A stretch of 64,000 nt of DNA from Mucilaginibacter polytrichastri (GTDB lineage: Bacteria; Bacteroidota; Bacteroidia; Sphingobacteriales; Sphingobacteriaceae), in contig NZ_MPPL01000001.1 of assembly GCF_001911425.1 (NCBI RefSeq), forward strand, positions 4,107,243 through 4,171,242. The letters run 5' to 3'. Below the pieces are notes generated by a model. That model ran no database searches, was not told where the DNA came from, and saw only the letters and a program-made list of their open reading frames with translations. The position numbers and the translations under genes are program-made. Positions 23,898 to 32,177 of this stretch are shown here, in pieces (positions within the stretch are counted from its first letter, which is position 1; the number at the start of each line of letters is the position of its first letter).

Positions 23898-24164
23898 ATG
23901 AAAAAGATATTGATGACCCCGACAGAGGTAGAGGCCAAAATGTTGGTATATGCTATACAGAACGACATGCACCCCGGTGACAGTTATGGCTTAGGATTTC
24001 TCATTGACCTCAAAGAAATGATAGACCTTTCATTGAGAGACAACTTTGATAAAGGGATAGTATCGCTCGTTGATAAAGGATTTTTAACGATTTATAGACC
24101 TACGACAGAAATTAAACTAACTCTAATAGGACACGAATACTTAAAGCATATTCCTATTAAATAA
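23898..24164 (+). CDS. small winged-helix-like protein
   Basis: 88 residues: MLVYAIQNDMHPGDSYGLGF, then FDKGIVSLVDKGFLTIYRPTT and a C-terminal helix. The last part has the helix-strand-strand layout of a winged helix (SLVDKGFLTIYRPT). It is probably a DNA-binding or regulatory protein of the element, but the family is not certain. Confidence 0.55.
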   Translation: MKKILMTPTEVEAKMLVYAIQNDMHPGDSYGLGFLIDLKEMIDLSLRDNFDKGIVSLVDKGFLTIYRPTTEIKLTLIGHEYLKHIPIK

Positions 24165-24257
24165 AATTAAGTTGCAGCCAACTGAATGTTGTTAAATGAC
24201 CCAGTAATAGTTTAGAAAGTAAAGTATAATGCCATACTTTACTACTGCTGATGGTAA

Positions 24258-25064
24258 TCACCAAACAAAACGAAGGTATAAATCTTGGCCTTCTTTTAAA
24301 GTTACATCCATATTAAGGGATGGTTTTCTCCTTCTTTGGTGATTTGAAAATACATCAACTGGAATTGGATTGTCAAAATCATCATTTTCGATTATTTCAC
24401 CCTTATACCATGTCGGAAAAGAACTGGCAGGAAAAAGAATTTTTAATTTATATGGCCCATCAATTCTATAAAATTGGCTTAGGCACCAATATTCGTCGGC
24501 TGTTGGAAAAACGTCGAGCATGTCACATGACAGTTCAAATAAAGCTTTAGATTTAACTTTTAAAGGTTTATTAAATTCAATAAGCACATCGACTGCATCA
24601 TCTTTATTGGGGTCAATGATACGTTTCCCAACATTATGCTGAATGTTTGTGTATTTATATGCTGGATAAAAACGATATTGATAATAGAGAACATTTGCAA
24701 CTAAACATTGCACAAATCTTTTCTGTGTTAATTTAGCTTTTCTACGATTAGATGCAATATCGATTACAACTTCATTGTAAATTGTGGAAAATTGTTCAGG
24801 ACGAACTAATTTCTTTGACTTTCTTAATACAGTCAAAGCCCTACGTATTCTGTCTTTGAAAACAAAAGTAATGCCTCCTACCACAGTAATGCAAATAGCA
24901 CTTAAAACAACTGTGTTAGTAAGATTGGCATGATAGCTTATATAAGCAAATAATAGCCCGCCCCAAGTTAAAACATGGGGATACACTTGCTTAAGTAGCT
25001 CAGGTAAACCTTTTAAAATTGATAATACATTAGCTACATCCGATAAAATTGTTTTTTTGTTCAT
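24258..25064 (-). CDS. two-TM membrane protein, unknown function
   Basis: 268 residues from the ATG at 25064 (an earlier start at 25094 adds 10). A helical N-terminus precedes two membrane helices near 34-75; the remainder is a cytosolic domain with many aromatic residues, ending in LNMDVTLKEGQDLYLRFVW. The composition is AT-rich like other cargo. The shape (two TM plus a soluble domain) is common among membrane effectors of defence systems, but nothing specific supports that. Confidence 0.6.
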   Translation of the reverse strand: MNKKTILSDVANVLSILKGLPELLKQVYPHVLTWGGLLFAYISYHANLTNTVVLSAICITVVGGITFVFKDRIRRALTVLRKSKKLVRPEQFSTIYNEVVIDIASNRRKAKLTQKRFVQCLVANVLYYQYRFYPAYKYTNIQHNVGKRIIDPNKDDAVDVLIEFNKPLKVKSKALFELSCDMLDVFPTADEYWCLSQFYRIDGPYKLKILFPASSFPTWYKGEIIENDDFDNPIPVDVFSNHQRRRKPSLNMDVTLKEGQDLYLRFVW

Positions 25065-25284
25065 GATAATTCTCCATAAACGGAATAACCGCAAACGGCA
25101 TTATTTGCTGGTGCCCACCTCCGGAGGAAGATTTTTCTTTTCGCTGTGCGAATCCGTCGTCATTACTCTGTGTTACAGGAAACTTTGTTGAGAATTCCAT
25201 TCGCCTTTGACCACCGCCGAGGTGGTACTTTACCTGGCTGGAACTGTTCAGGTTTTGATGCGACATTGCTTGTTTGTAGGACAT
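25030..25284 (-). CDS. doubtful Ser/Gly/Gln-rich frame
   Basis: 84 codons starting at an ATG and overlapping the first bases of the membrane protein gene. The product is rich in Ser, Gly, Gln and His. The DNA contains CCACC/GGTGG and CCTCCGGAGG repeats and is richer in GC than its neighbours, so it may be a structured leader rather than a gene. Confidence 0.25.
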   Translation of the reverse strand: MSYKQAMSHQNLNSSSQVKYHLGGGQRRMEFSTKFPVTQSNDDGFAQRKEKSSSGGGHQQIMPFAVIPFMENYHEQKNNFIGCS

Positions 25285-25393
25285 AATGTTTAATTTAAGT
25301 AGTTAATGAATAATAACTCTTACTTGTATACAATTTACAAAACTTCTTATATGATATACAAGGATTTGTAAAAATATTTATTGAGGATTTGAA

Positions 25394-25654
25394 ATGAAAA
25401 AATGGGAAACTTTGTTAGTCGGATTTTCATGCGGTGTGGTATTTGAAATAGCAAGCGAAATGCTTTTCAAAAAGCATTCGGATGATAACCAATATCCTTT
25501 AAAAAATAAGACGGAAAAAACAGTTTCTCACGCTGTACAGGGTTTTAGAAATAACACTGAACATCTAACAAACAATTTAATCGACTTTTCGAAAACGGGG
25601 TTACCGATTAAATCGGCCAACTTAGGTCATCATCTAACTTTCAATCTTAAGTAG
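25394..25654 (+). CDS. small membrane-anchored protein
   Basis: 86 residues with one hydrophobic segment (about 6-24) and a polar, Asn/Lys-rich tail. No known domain. It is followed 22 bp later by a 58-residue HTH-like gene in the same direction, perhaps the same transcript. Confidence 0.5.
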   Translation: MKKWETLLVGFSCGVVFEIASEMLFKKHSDDNQYPLKNKTEKTVSHAVQGFRNNTEHLTNNLIDFSKTGLPIKSANLGHHLTFNLK

Positions 25655-25676
25655 CCTGTTATATATAACCGTATCT

Positions 25677-25853
25677 ATGACCGAAGAATTCATGAATTAC
25701 GACGCCGTTCTCAAGCATTTTAAAACTACCAAATATACTTTGGACAATTTAATTGCAAAAGAAGGTATGCCGTTTGAAATCAAAAACGGAGAGTATGTTT
25801 TTTGTAAAAGTAAATTGGAAGACTGGTTAGGAGATAGAATAATCAGACCTTAA
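25677..25853 (+). CDS. 58-residue excisionase-like protein
   Basis: The protein has MNYDAVLKHFKTTKYTLDNL, then LIAKEGMPFEIKNGEYVFCK and KLEDWL, the compact helix-turn-helix/wing pattern of small excisionase-like DNA-binding proteins. It ends about 220 bp before the hipBA operon. It may regulate excision of the element or of the nested piece that carries the P4-type integrase. Confidence 0.6.
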   Translation: MTEEFMNYDAVLKHFKTTKYTLDNLIAKEGMPFEIKNGEYVFCKSKLEDWLGDRIIRP

Positions 25854-26028
25854 TTTTAAATTACGAGTAATTACGTTGGTGTAATTTTTATATTATCCAA
25901 GCCAAACGCTACTTTAAAGATATTAGAACACTCATTATCAAATTCGGAGATTAACGTCTTTATCCGATATCCTATGCAAATACCTTTTTAATATGCTTAA
26001 ATTTTAATTGAATTTTATTAAATTTGTG

Positions 26029-26040
26029 ATACTATAGTAT
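26029..26040. promoter_or_regulatory. palindromic operator ahead of hipB
   Basis: ATACTATAGTAT is a perfect 12-bp palindrome 34 bp before the hipB start and next to AT-rich promoter-like sequence (TAAATTTG at 26019-26026). HipB proteins repress their own operon by binding palindromes, which fits. Confidence 0.5.
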
Positions 26041-26074
26041 TAGTATTAACCCTATTGGTGCAATTACTACCATT

Positions 26075-26383
26075 ATGATATCACTTATTTCTCCATCAAA
26101 AGCGCAAGCGAAAATTGCTGAAAATATTCGAGCAAGACGGTTATTCTTGGCATTAACCCAAGAAGGCTTGGCTGAACGGTCGGGCGTTCCCCTTGCGACC
26201 CTACGGAAATTTGAACAGAAAGGTTCAATTTCGCTGGAGTCCTTTTTGAAACTACTGATGGTCGTTGGTGGTATGGAAGAAACAATCGATGTACTGAAAC
26301 CGTCAAAGCCAATTTTCAAATCGATAGATGACGTGTTGAAAGACACAAATAACATTGCTCGAAAAAGAGGGAGTATTAAATGA
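26075..26383 (+). CDS. hipB: HipB-like XRE antitoxin
   Basis: 102 residues. The XRE helix-turn-helix (about 14-70) reads IRARRLFLALTQEGLAERSG, then VPLATLRKFEQKGSISLESF. The gene overlaps hipA by 4 bp, so the proteins are made in a coupled fashion. It would bind the operon palindrome and neutralise HipA. The chance of an ordinary repressor is low given the HipA partner. Confidence 0.85.
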   Translation: MISLISPSKAQAKIAENIRARRLFLALTQEGLAERSGVPLATLRKFEQKGSISLESFLKLLMVVGGMEETIDVLKPSKPIFKSIDDVLKDTNNIARKRGSIK

Positions 26384-27612
26384 GCCAGCCCATAACAGAA
26401 GTAAAAGTTGGCGTAAATTTCGGTTCAGAAACTCAGCCTGTAGGGCGGTTGGCCATGCGCGACCGCATCATTTATTTTGAATATAACGATGCCTTCATCC
26501 AGAAGGACATTGAAATTTCTCCCATCCGATTGCCATTGCAACAAAATGTTATCGAATTACCTCAACGTCCATTTGACGGGCTGGCCGGTGTTTTCAGCGA
26601 TAGTTTGCCTGATGGCTGGGGTCGATTGCTTTTTGATCGCCTAATAAGATCACAAGGCATTTTACCTGCCAGCATAACGCCTTTGGATCGTTTGGCCCAT
26701 GTTGGCTTATCGGGCATGGGCGCACTGGTGTATGAACCGGATAACAGTCCATTAGATAACCAGGAATTTATTGGCCTGGATCACCTGGCCTCGCAGACGG
26801 AAGAAGTTTTACAGGGCAGTTCTGAAGAAGTTTTAAAAGAATTATTGGCCTTGAATGGATCATCTGCCGGTGCCCGCCCCAAAGCCCTTATTGTTTTGAG
26901 CGATGACCGTAAGGAGATTGCTTATGGCACAAAAAAACTTGATGAAGGGTTTGAACCCTGGCTGGTCAAGTTTTCCAATTCCCAAGACGGTCAGGATGCC
27001 GGTGCAATTGAATACGTTTATGCTTTGATGGCAAAAGAAGCAGGTTTGGTGATGCCGGACGTACACCTGTTTTCATCGCAAAAAAGCGCTGGCTATTTTG
27101 CGGTTAAACGTTTTGACAGAGACGGTAAAAAACGACTACACACGCATACAGCAAGTGGATTGTTGCATAGCGATTTCAGAACCCCTTCCCAGGATTACGA
27201 AGACTTGCTCACTTTGACTGGCGCTCTTACAAAAGATACTCGCGAAATAGAGAAAATGTATCGCCTCGCGGTTTTCAATGTATTGGCGCATAACCGGGAT
27301 GATCACGCTAAAAATTTCAGTTTTCTAATGGATGAAAACGGAACATGGAAATTAGCCCCTGCATACGATCTTACTTTTTCCAGCGGCCCCAATGGTGAAC
27401 AAAGCACAATGGTCATGGGTGAAGGCAGAAATCCGAAGATCAGCCATTTGATAAAACTTGGCCAGGAAGCAAAGCTATCTAAAAACCTGATAGATGAAAT
27501 TATTGATCAAACAATGAGTTCTTTGGGTGATTGGAAAGATTTAGCCAAAAACCATCATGTAACGGAAGCAAACATTGACCTTATTGCTAAGGCCATTAAT
27601 AATTTTAAATAG
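26380..27612 (+). CDS. hipA: HipA-like Ser/Thr kinase toxin
   Basis: 410 residues, a full-length HipA. The N-terminal domain has the DGLAGVFSDSLPDGWGRLL motif near 65-85. The kinase part has GSSAGARPKA (regulatory serine loop) near 158-168, the catalytic HNRDDHAKNF near 303 and the metal-binding PAYDLT near 328. Such kinases phosphorylate a translation factor or glutamyl-tRNA synthetase and arrest growth; the target here is unknown. The GC content is higher than the adjacent cargo, suggesting separate acquisition with the P4-type integrase. Confidence 0.93.
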   Translation: MSQPITEVKVGVNFGSETQPVGRLAMRDRIIYFEYNDAFIQKDIEISPIRLPLQQNVIELPQRPFDGLAGVFSDSLPDGWGRLLFDRLIRSQGILPASITPLDRLAHVGLSGMGALVYEPDNSPLDNQEFIGLDHLASQTEEVLQGSSEEVLKELLALNGSSAGARPKALIVLSDDRKEIAYGTKKLDEGFEPWLVKFSNSQDGQDAGAIEYVYALMAKEAGLVMPDVHLFSSQKSAGYFAVKRFDRDGKKRLHTHTASGLLHSDFRTPSQDYEDLLTLTGALTKDTREIEKMYRLAVFNVLAHNRDDHAKNFSFLMDENGTWKLAPAYDLTFSSGPNGEQSTMVMGEGRNPKISHLIKLGQEAKLSKNLIDEIIDQTMSSLGDWKDLAKNHHVTEANIDLIAKAINNFK

Positions 27613-27751
27613 GATAATCTCTTATTCGAGGCCAGCCGAAGAATGTTTAAAAACTAAATTCGAAATAAAATAAATGACTGCGAAAATGCTTGGAATGAAA
27701 AATGGCTTATGGTATAATTTGAAAGCTGCCAACGAGGAAAGCAAATTACAA

Positions 27752-28065
27752 TGGGGGCAAATTTGGGGTGCCTAAATACAAACCCTGATACAGCAACACA
27801 ATGAAAATAAATATATAGGTGATCAAATGGTAATCCTGCCCAGGGAGCCAACTAACCAAATAAAAGCCCAAAATTCGGCACATGCTAACCTTAGCATTCA
27901 TTCACAGACATTAATTATCGTTAATAACCCATTGAAAACAGGGCTTTCAAAAGTTTCCTGGCGTATAATTCATTTTAATTTCAATCATGGTTACTCACCC
28001 ACATTAACAAAAAATGGGGGCAAGTTGGGGGCAAGTCAGCCCATTTGCATATTGACTTGCCCCCA
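27752..28065. repeat. integrase arm-type repeats and inverted repeat
   Basis: TGGGGGCAAATTTGGGG at 27752-27768 recurs as TGGGGGCAAGTTGGGGG at 28015-28031, and TGGGGGCAAGTCA (28026-28038) is inverted perfectly at 28053-28065. They lie just upstream of the P4-type integrase in a 500-bp gene-free region (27613-28109), where integrase binding sites and attP are expected. No direct repeat that would mark the other end was found. Confidence 0.5.
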
Positions 28066-28109
28066 AAAGTTAAAAAATCATTTTTTTTCAAGCAGAAAGG
28101 CCTCATCCC

Positions 28110-29336
28110 ATGTCGCTTAATGATATGCTATGCCGTACAGCCAAGTCCAAAGCCAAACCTTATAAAATCTTTGACCGCAACGGGTTGTATTTAGAGGTTT
28201 ATCCGACTGGCTCCAAGCTTTGGCGCCTTAAATACAGATACCACCGAAAAGAAAAAAGAATTTCATTAGGCAACTATCCACTTGTTACGCTTTTGGAGGC
28301 AAGGCAAGAAAAGGATAAAATTAAAGCCCAACTGAAATCTGGGCATGACCCAATATTGGTTAAACTTGAACAACAGCAGACAGCTGTGTTTGCACACGCA
28401 CAAACTTTTGAACTCATCGGAAAAGAATGGCATTCACAGAATGCACCTGCTTGGAATCCTCGATACGCGAAAACAATATTGCATCGTTTGGAAAAATACC
28501 TTTTCCCGGATATTGGATCATATCCAATCACTTTGCTAACACCTGTTATCATTCTATCCTGCCTTCGTAAAATTGACGAAAACGCGCCCGATATGGCGCG
28601 GCGCATTAAACAGCTTTGCAGTAATGTATTTGTCTACGCTAAAAACACAAATCGCGTGCAAAGCGATATAACCACCGGACTTGAAAAAGGTCTTCGTAAA
28701 TACGAAAAAGGCCATTTTGCATCTATTGACGTTGATGAACTCGCAAATTTTTTAATAGCCCTGCACGACTTCAGGCAAACCAAAATTCATCGCCAAACTT
28801 ATTTAGCTATCCAGTTTATGTTACTGACTTTTGTTCGAACTACTGAACTTAATAAAGCCACATGGAGCGAAATTAATTTTGAAACAGCTATATGGCGCAT
28901 TCCTGGAAAGCGAATGAAAAAAAAGAAAGACCATCTTACCCCCCTATCAAGGCAGGCAATCGCCATTTTAAAAGAGCTGAAAGAAATGAACGGTAAAAGA
29001 GAATATATTTTCCCAAGCATCCCACGGCCACTTAAACCCATGAGCAATGGAACCATACTTCAAGCTTTAAAAAGGATGAAGTTTGAAACACACATGACTG
29101 GCCATGGTTTTAGATCTTTAGCTTTGGGAATTTTAAAAGAAAAGTTAGGTTATACTCATGAAATTGCTGATCGACAGCTTGCACATGTACGCAAAAACAA
29201 TAACGACAAAGCTTATGATCGGGCCGAGTTCTTAGATCAACGTACAGAAATGATGCAGCGTTACGCGGATTATATAGATAAAGTTTTCATTGAGGAACTT
29301 ACTAAAAGATATAATTACGTTCAGCCATCGTATTAA
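28110..29336 (+). CDS. P4-type tyrosine integrase
   Basis: 408 residues. The N-terminal DUF4102 arm-binding domain (about 1-90) includes RNGLYLEVYPTGSKLWRLKY and RISLGNYPLVTLLEARQEKD. The catalytic domain has FVRTTELNKATWSEI, GHGFRSLA, RQLAHVRKN and the tyrosine in KAYDRAEFL. The family is typical of genomic islands that use tRNA targets; here it is nested far from either end of the big element. It forms a block with hipBA upstream and the Mrr-like nuclease downstream, which suggests a separate insertion. Confidence 0.92.
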   Translation: MSLNDMLCRTAKSKAKPYKIFDRNGLYLEVYPTGSKLWRLKYRYHRKEKRISLGNYPLVTLLEARQEKDKIKAQLKSGHDPILVKLEQQQTAVFAHAQTFELIGKEWHSQNAPAWNPRYAKTILHRLEKYLFPDIGSYPITLLTPVIILSCLRKIDENAPDMARRIKQLCSNVFVYAKNTNRVQSDITTGLEKGLRKYEKGHFASIDVDELANFLIALHDFRQTKIHRQTYLAIQFMLLTFVRTTELNKATWSEINFETAIWRIPGKRMKKKKDHLTPLSRQAIAILKELKEMNGKREYIFPSIPRPLKPMSNGTILQALKRMKFETHMTGHGFRSLALGILKEKLGYTHEIADRQLAHVRKNNNDKAYDRAEFLDQRTEMMQRYADYIDKVFIEELTKRYNYVQPSY

Positions 29337-29355
29337 GCATATGCAATCGTAAAAC

Positions 29356-29393
29356 AACAAAGCCATCTCGCACTCGATGCTTGGGGCTTCGTT
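29356..29393 (-). terminator. terminator of the Mrr-like gene
   Basis: On the minus strand AACGAAGCC (29393-29385) pairs with GGCTTTGTT (29364-29356), with one G-U pair, and encloses CATCGAGTGCGA, which resembles the loop core GCAGCGAGTG of the other terminators in the window. The stop codon of the minus-strand gene is at its edge. Confidence 0.55.
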
Positions 29394-30327
29394 AATGCTT
29401 CTCTGAATAATTATTAACCCAACCAATAATATCGTTACAGTCTCGTAAATCCAAAAGGTTCGGCATGTTTTGCATTTGTTCTCGCAGAGCGTCAGGTGAA
29501 AAGTATGATGTGGTGAATATAATACCCTTATTAGCTCTATTAGTATTTATTACATGACTAAACTCCCTTATTATTCCTACACCTACTTTTCTTTCAGGAG
29601 AGTATTTTTTGCATTCCACTAAAAACTTTAAGGGGAAGCCAGAAATATTTTGGAGTGCAATAATATCAAGACCGCCATCTCGTGTTTGCTGGGTTAATTG
29701 CACTTCAAAATTATGATGCCTCAATAATTCGGCGATCATTTTTTCAAATGCTCTTGGCTGAAGCTTATAAAGCTGCGTGTGATCTCTATAAATATCAGAT
29801 ATAATCCTTCTTATATTCGTTACCTCATCCAGAAGAATTATTTTTTGCTGCATCGTATTTGTCTCTGGATCAGCCATGATCTCATAAGACGTTAGTTGAA
29901 GTTCGTCGTCTTCCTCGAAATGAATATCATATTTAGAAAAGTCTATATTTCTTATAAACTCAATCGTTGGCGAAAGAAGAGTGTGAGAGTCAAGGATGCC
30001 ACTTAAATAATCGACCTGTTTAGCCATCCTTAAATTAAAGTAGTTAACCTGATTAATTAATGTCAGTTGCTGGCCAATCCCAGGGATTTTTTTTAGAATG
30101 GATTGATATTCTAAAATATTTTGAACGGAAGGACTTTGTAAATCGTCAATTCTCTTCCTTGCTTCGCGAATGGCTTTTAGTCCAGGCGAATCCAGTTGAC
30201 GAAGTATCTTATGAACGGAAAATTGTAGCTTATGCGATGAAATGAAATTTCTAAAAGTATCTTCCACGTTTGAGTTTATTACGCTTAATCCAAAAGTATG
30301 ATTAGAAAATATTCCCATTGGGAACAT
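29392..30327 (-). CDS. Mrr-like restriction endonuclease
   Basis: 311 residues. The C-terminal 130 residues form a PD-(D/E)XK Mrr-type domain: FEKMIAELLRHHNFEVQLTQ, RDGGLDIIA, then FLVECKKYSPERKVGVGIIR, with the catalytic D...E-x-K in order. The first 170 residues are a helical region that may bind DNA or a partner and contain no recognised domain. It lies directly after the P4-type integrase (convergent) and next to the second IS110 copy. It likely acts as a restriction or abortive-infection nuclease. Confidence 0.85.
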   Translation of the reverse strand: MFPMGIFSNHTFGLSVINSNVEDTFRNFISSHKLQFSVHKILRQLDSPGLKAIREARKRIDDLQSPSVQNILEYQSILKKIPGIGQQLTLINQVNYFNLRMAKQVDYLSGILDSHTLLSPTIEFIRNIDFSKYDIHFEEDDELQLTSYEIMADPETNTMQQKIILLDEVTNIRRIISDIYRDHTQLYKLQPRAFEKMIAELLRHHNFEVQLTQQTRDGGLDIIALQNISGFPLKFLVECKKYSPERKVGVGIIREFSHVINTNRANKGIIFTTSYFSPDALREQMQNMPNLLDLRDCNDIIGWVNNYSEKH

Positions 30328-30355
30328 ATAAGCCCTAAGTTAAACAAAAGAACAC

Positions 30356-30370
30356 GTTTAGCGGCTAAAC
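30356..30370. repeat. 15-bp palindrome after IS110 transposase copy 2
   Basis: GTTTAGCGGCTAAAC is a perfect palindrome around a central base, 3 bp after the transposase stop on its 3' side. On the minus strand it is followed by a T-rich stretch, so it may be the transposase terminator or part of the IS end. Confidence 0.5.
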
Positions 30371-30372
30371 TT

Positions 30373-31398
30373 CTACATTGCTTGTCTTTGATAATTTCGT
30401 TCAAAGCATCTATCCTGATTAAGGCAAGCAAATATTCTTAAAACTATTTTATTGCGCACCGCATTTAGAACGGCCATTTTGGGCTTGCCGTCGGTCTTGG
30501 TTTTTCTTTCGTAGTACGCTTTTAGCTCCGGGTCATGCCTAACAGCACTTAACGCACACGTATGCAATAAGGCCTTTACCCGCTTATTAGCCATGTTTGA
30601 GATTTTGGCCTTACCTTCAATTAAGCCGGAATCCCGTTTAAACGGAGCAACGCCTGCATAACAGGCGAACTTTTTAGGATTGCGAATATCCTGGAACTCG
30701 TTTGTTGTTATAATTATCTGTAATGCGGTTACAGGGCCTACGCTTGGCACTGAAGTAATAATTCCGAACATGCGTTTTAAATTCGTATCAGAGTTGATAA
30801 GTTCAAATATAAATGCATCTATGGCGGCAAAATCCGCCAATAAAGCATCGGAACTGTTTTTGATTAATTTTTTACTTTGAGCAACGATTTTCTTTTGGAC
30901 AAAATTAGTATCTTCTTTCAAGGGGGTAACCAAGGCTTTTTCCAATGTCATTATTCTGTTTCTCAAAGTGGAAAGATGCGCCAACTGTTGCACGATTGGT
31001 CGCTTTGGTTTCCAGATATTTAGCTCATCCCGATTTTTATACAAATATTGAGCGATGCGTATGGCATCAATCTTATCGTATTTTCCACGGATATTGCCGA
31101 GGGAGTTTCTAATATGCAGCGCATTCTCATTAACAATATTTGTTTTTACCCTTTTCAGGCAGTTCAGAAGATGGTTCCCGTAAATGCCGGTATTTTCCAA
31201 TCCAAACACCGCCCTGCTCATGACAAACTTCGGTAGTTTTTTTAAACTATCGATTATGGCGTTTATTTCGGAGCTTTCATTTTTTATTTCGCGATGAAAT
31301 AAGAATTTATTTCCTTGCATGACTGCAAAATCAAGTTCGTTGCGAGAAATGTCTATTCCAATAAAGTAAGTGTATTTTTTAGCTTTTGAAACTTCCAT
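30373..31398 (-). CDS. IS110-family transposase (copy 2)
   Basis: 341 residues, DEDD type. YFIGIDISRNELDF, LENTGIYG and KYDKIDAIR form the RuvC-like part; SVPSVGPVTALQIIITTNEF and a downstream DSG motif form the Transposase_20 domain with its serine. It resembles copy 1 over its length but differs at many positions, so the two are separate acquisitions rather than a recent duplication. Upstream on the same strand lies a tandem array of eight hairpins (31418-32079), where IS110 elements normally have one bridge RNA. Confidence 0.9.
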   Translation of the reverse strand: MEVSKAKKYTYFIGIDISRNELDFAVMQGNKFLFHREIKNESSEINAIIDSLKKLPKFVMSRAVFGLENTGIYGNHLLNCLKRVKTNIVNENALHIRNSLGNIRGKYDKIDAIRIAQYLYKNRDELNIWKPKRPIVQQLAHLSTLRNRIMTLEKALVTPLKEDTNFVQKKIVAQSKKLIKNSSDALLADFAAIDAFIFELINSDTNLKRMFGIITSVPSVGPVTALQIIITTNEFQDIRNPKKFACYAGVAPFKRDSGLIEGKAKISNMANKRVKALLHTCALSAVRHDPELKAYYERKTKTDGKPKMAVLNAVRNKIVLRIFACLNQDRCFERNYQRQAM

Positions 31399-31417
31399 AG
31401 ATATTAATTTAACTTTT

Positions 31418-32079
31418 AAGCGGCAGGGCTTGTATCATTCGTTAGGTATTTTTCCTTCGACGTAGATTAAGTCTCCTTGCCACTTATAAGCCGTTTTAAT
31501 ATTTAAACAGCAAGGATTTCTTCTAACTATGGTTCTTAATCCAGAGGGACAATAATGCGTCTTGCTGTTATGTCTTCGTATTATTAAGTTTTTAAAATGA
31601 CAAGGCTTATATCATAAGATAAGCAATAGGCTTTTGAAGGCAAATAAGTCCCCTTGTCATTTGTATCTAAAAAAACAGCAAGGATTTTTTCCAACTATGG
31701 TTCTTAATCCAGAAGGACAGTAATACGCCTTGCTGTTATATTTTTAGGTATCCGGCAACTTTGTAAATGACAAGGCTTGAATCATACGATAGGCACTATG
31801 CCTCTGACGGCGATTAAGTCCCCTTGTCATTTATAAAGTGTTTAATTACAGCAAGGATTGTTTCAAGCTATGGCTCCTAATCCAGAGGGACAATAATGCG
31901 CCTTACTGTATATTTTCTTTCAAACTACATTGTAATGACAAGGCTTAAATCATAAGATAAGCACTATGCCTCTGACGGCGATTAAGTCTCCTTGTCATTA
32001 TAAAGTATATAAGTAACAGCAAGGATTGTTTCTAACTATGGTTCCTATAGTCCCGAAGGACAATAATGCGCCTTGCTGT
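31418..32079 (-). ncRNA. tandem array of eight alternating hairpins upstream of IS110 copy 2
   Basis: Two hairpin types alternate with a period of about 170 nt. A-type (stem AATGACAAGG/CCTTGTCATT): 31418-31485 (diverged), 31596-31661, 31765-31832, 31933-32000. B-type (stem ACAGCAAGG/CCTTGCTGT): 31506-31569, 31674-31737, 31847-31910, 32016-32079. Several details favour transcription from the transposase strand: in the third B the stem mismatch is a G-U pair only on that strand, and in the fourth B GTCCTTCGGGAC forms a stable UUCG tetraloop only on that strand. The A core matches the single hairpin of IS110 copy 1. IS110 bridge RNAs carry two binding loops, so each B-A pair may be one such RNA. 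This is inference. Confidence 0.65.
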
Positions 32080-32102
32080 ATGTTGTTATTTGTTTGTGAA
32101 AC

Positions 32103-32152
32103 AAAGCCCCTTCGCAATCGCTGCTTGGGGGCTTAACCTAAACCTATCACAA
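32103..32152 (-). terminator. terminator with conserved lead-in box
   Basis: On the minus strand TTGTGATAGGTTTAGGTT (one base shorter than the other copies) precedes stem AAGCCCC/GGGGCTT with loop core GCAGCGATTGC. It ends the gene at 32178. Confidence 0.75.
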
Positions 32153-32177
32153 TATTCTATCATGCAATAACATGCGA

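Noticed and set aside
27827-28120. 97-residue plus-strand protein before the P4-type integrase
   Set aside because: It spans the arm-type repeats and the inverted repeat, and overlaps the integrase start; no domain.
31418-32079. CRISPR-like periodic repeat
   Set aside because: Period and regularity recall an array, but units are about 65-nt hairpins of two kinds with only short AT-rich gaps, no unique spacers of fixed length, and no cas genes in the window.
31418-32079. Integron attC-like array
   Set aside because: No cassette genes lie between the hairpins and no IntI-type integrase is adjacent; the neighbour is an IS110 transposase.
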